Both the position numbers and the translations under genes were made by a program. From Siphonodentalium dalli (Eukaryota > Mollusca > Scaphopoda > Gadilida > Siphonodentaliidae), in the NCBI GenBank assembly GCA_032622095.1, contig CP136064.1, positions 38,430,426-38,494,425 of the forward strand: a DNA stretch of 64,000 bases. The letters run 5' to 3'. Shown here piece by piece: positions 63,628 to 64,000 of the stretch (position 1 is its first letter; every line of letters starts with the position of its first letter). The notes below the pieces were generated by a model. The model was not told the origin of the DNA and did no database searches. It saw nothing but the letters and a program-made list of their open reading frames with translations.

Positions 63628-64000
63628 TTAACCCTTTGAGTGCCAGGTCCGATTTTTGTATCAACCCATATACCCTGTACCAATGCATTCTCTTATATAT
63701 GCGAGTCGACCATAGGTCGCCTCGCATATATAAGAAAATGCATTGGCCTAACAATTTTTCGTCATTTGTTATTATTTTTTACAATTTTAATAATTTTTTC
63801 TTATATTCTTTAACAGACTTATTTTGTAGGTTTAGTGCCAGGGAATCTTACGTTTTTCATGGGCATCAAAATTATTACTATGAATACTTGGTGATAGTTT
63901 TGAGTTATGACATGCCCCTAAGGTTTTATCCAGTTTGTTTTTAAATTTGCTATAGCATGCTTAAGCATACCCAAAAAGATTCCAACTTAAAAACAACAAA
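63628..64000. mobile_element. TTAA-type MITE, CCAGGTCCGATT subfamily, long form, cut by window
   Basis: TTAACCCTTTGAGTGCCAGG, the GCATTCTCTTATATATGCGA hairpin and the ~150-bp insert also found at 25.5 kb. The right end lies beyond the window. It lies in a TWNK intron, 45 bp upstream of the penultimate exon. Confidence 0.85.

Overview
The window is nuclear DNA from an intron-rich, A/T-rich animal genome packed with transposon relics. Its three recognisable genes are animal orthologues, and its repeat families resemble those common in marine lophotrochozoans, so a mollusc (perhaps a bivalve) is the best guess. The species cannot be named from the sequence. Nothing bacterial or viral was recognised, and there is no CRISPR array.

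Three genes are supported by conserved protein sequence and in-phase splice sites. (1) TMEM248-like, minus strand: exons at 13114-12959, 12250-12108 and 10846-10731. This is the N-terminal half only; the remaining exons were not found between 1 and 10,700. (2) MNT, plus strand: eight coding exons, 18675-18741 to 46289-47160, giving a complete 609-residue reading frame. It has an N-terminal SIN3-interaction helix, a basic helix-loop-helix, a leucine zipper with five leucines in perfect heptads, an acidic patch and a long S/T/A/V-rich tail. (3) TWNK (Twinkle mitochondrial DNA helicase), minus strand: only the last two coding exons, 63582-63457 and 61715-61548; the rest lies beyond the right edge. 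TMEM248 and MNT are head to head, with about 5.6 kb between their start codons. MNT and TWNK are convergent.

Layout: 1-3.2 kb holds two diverged 1-kb retroelement-like units and a 186-bp tandem duplication. 3.3-10.7 kb is nearly all small DNA transposons. 10.7-13.1 kb is TMEM248. 13.3-18.4 kb is spacer with a LINE-type insertion flanked by a 12-bp target duplication and several inverted-repeat elements. 18.4-47.2 kb is MNT, whose introns are transposon sinks (intron 4 is 9.5 kb). 47.3-61.4 kb is intergenic and repeat-rich. 61.5-64 kb is the end of TWNK.

The repeats fall into a few structural classes: (a) hAT-like nested-hairpin MITEs with 8-bp target duplications (CAAGCC termini); (b) TTAA-flanked, piggyBac-like MITEs with CCCTTT/AAAGGG termini and interchangeable interiors; (c) TTAA-flanked elements with TTAAAGG...TAC termini; (d) elements that start with a ~30-nt stem-loop and then carry arrays of ~150-bp modules built around a word like GAAATTTGGTATGGATGTT; (e) two hAT-type elements with 8-bp duplications; (f) a ~545-bp near-perfect palindrome. 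Several lie directly at splice sites of MNT, TMEM248 and TWNK. CACGTG E-boxes, the known MNT-MAX target, occur in the MNT promoter, at the MNT exon 1 boundary and inside several transposons.
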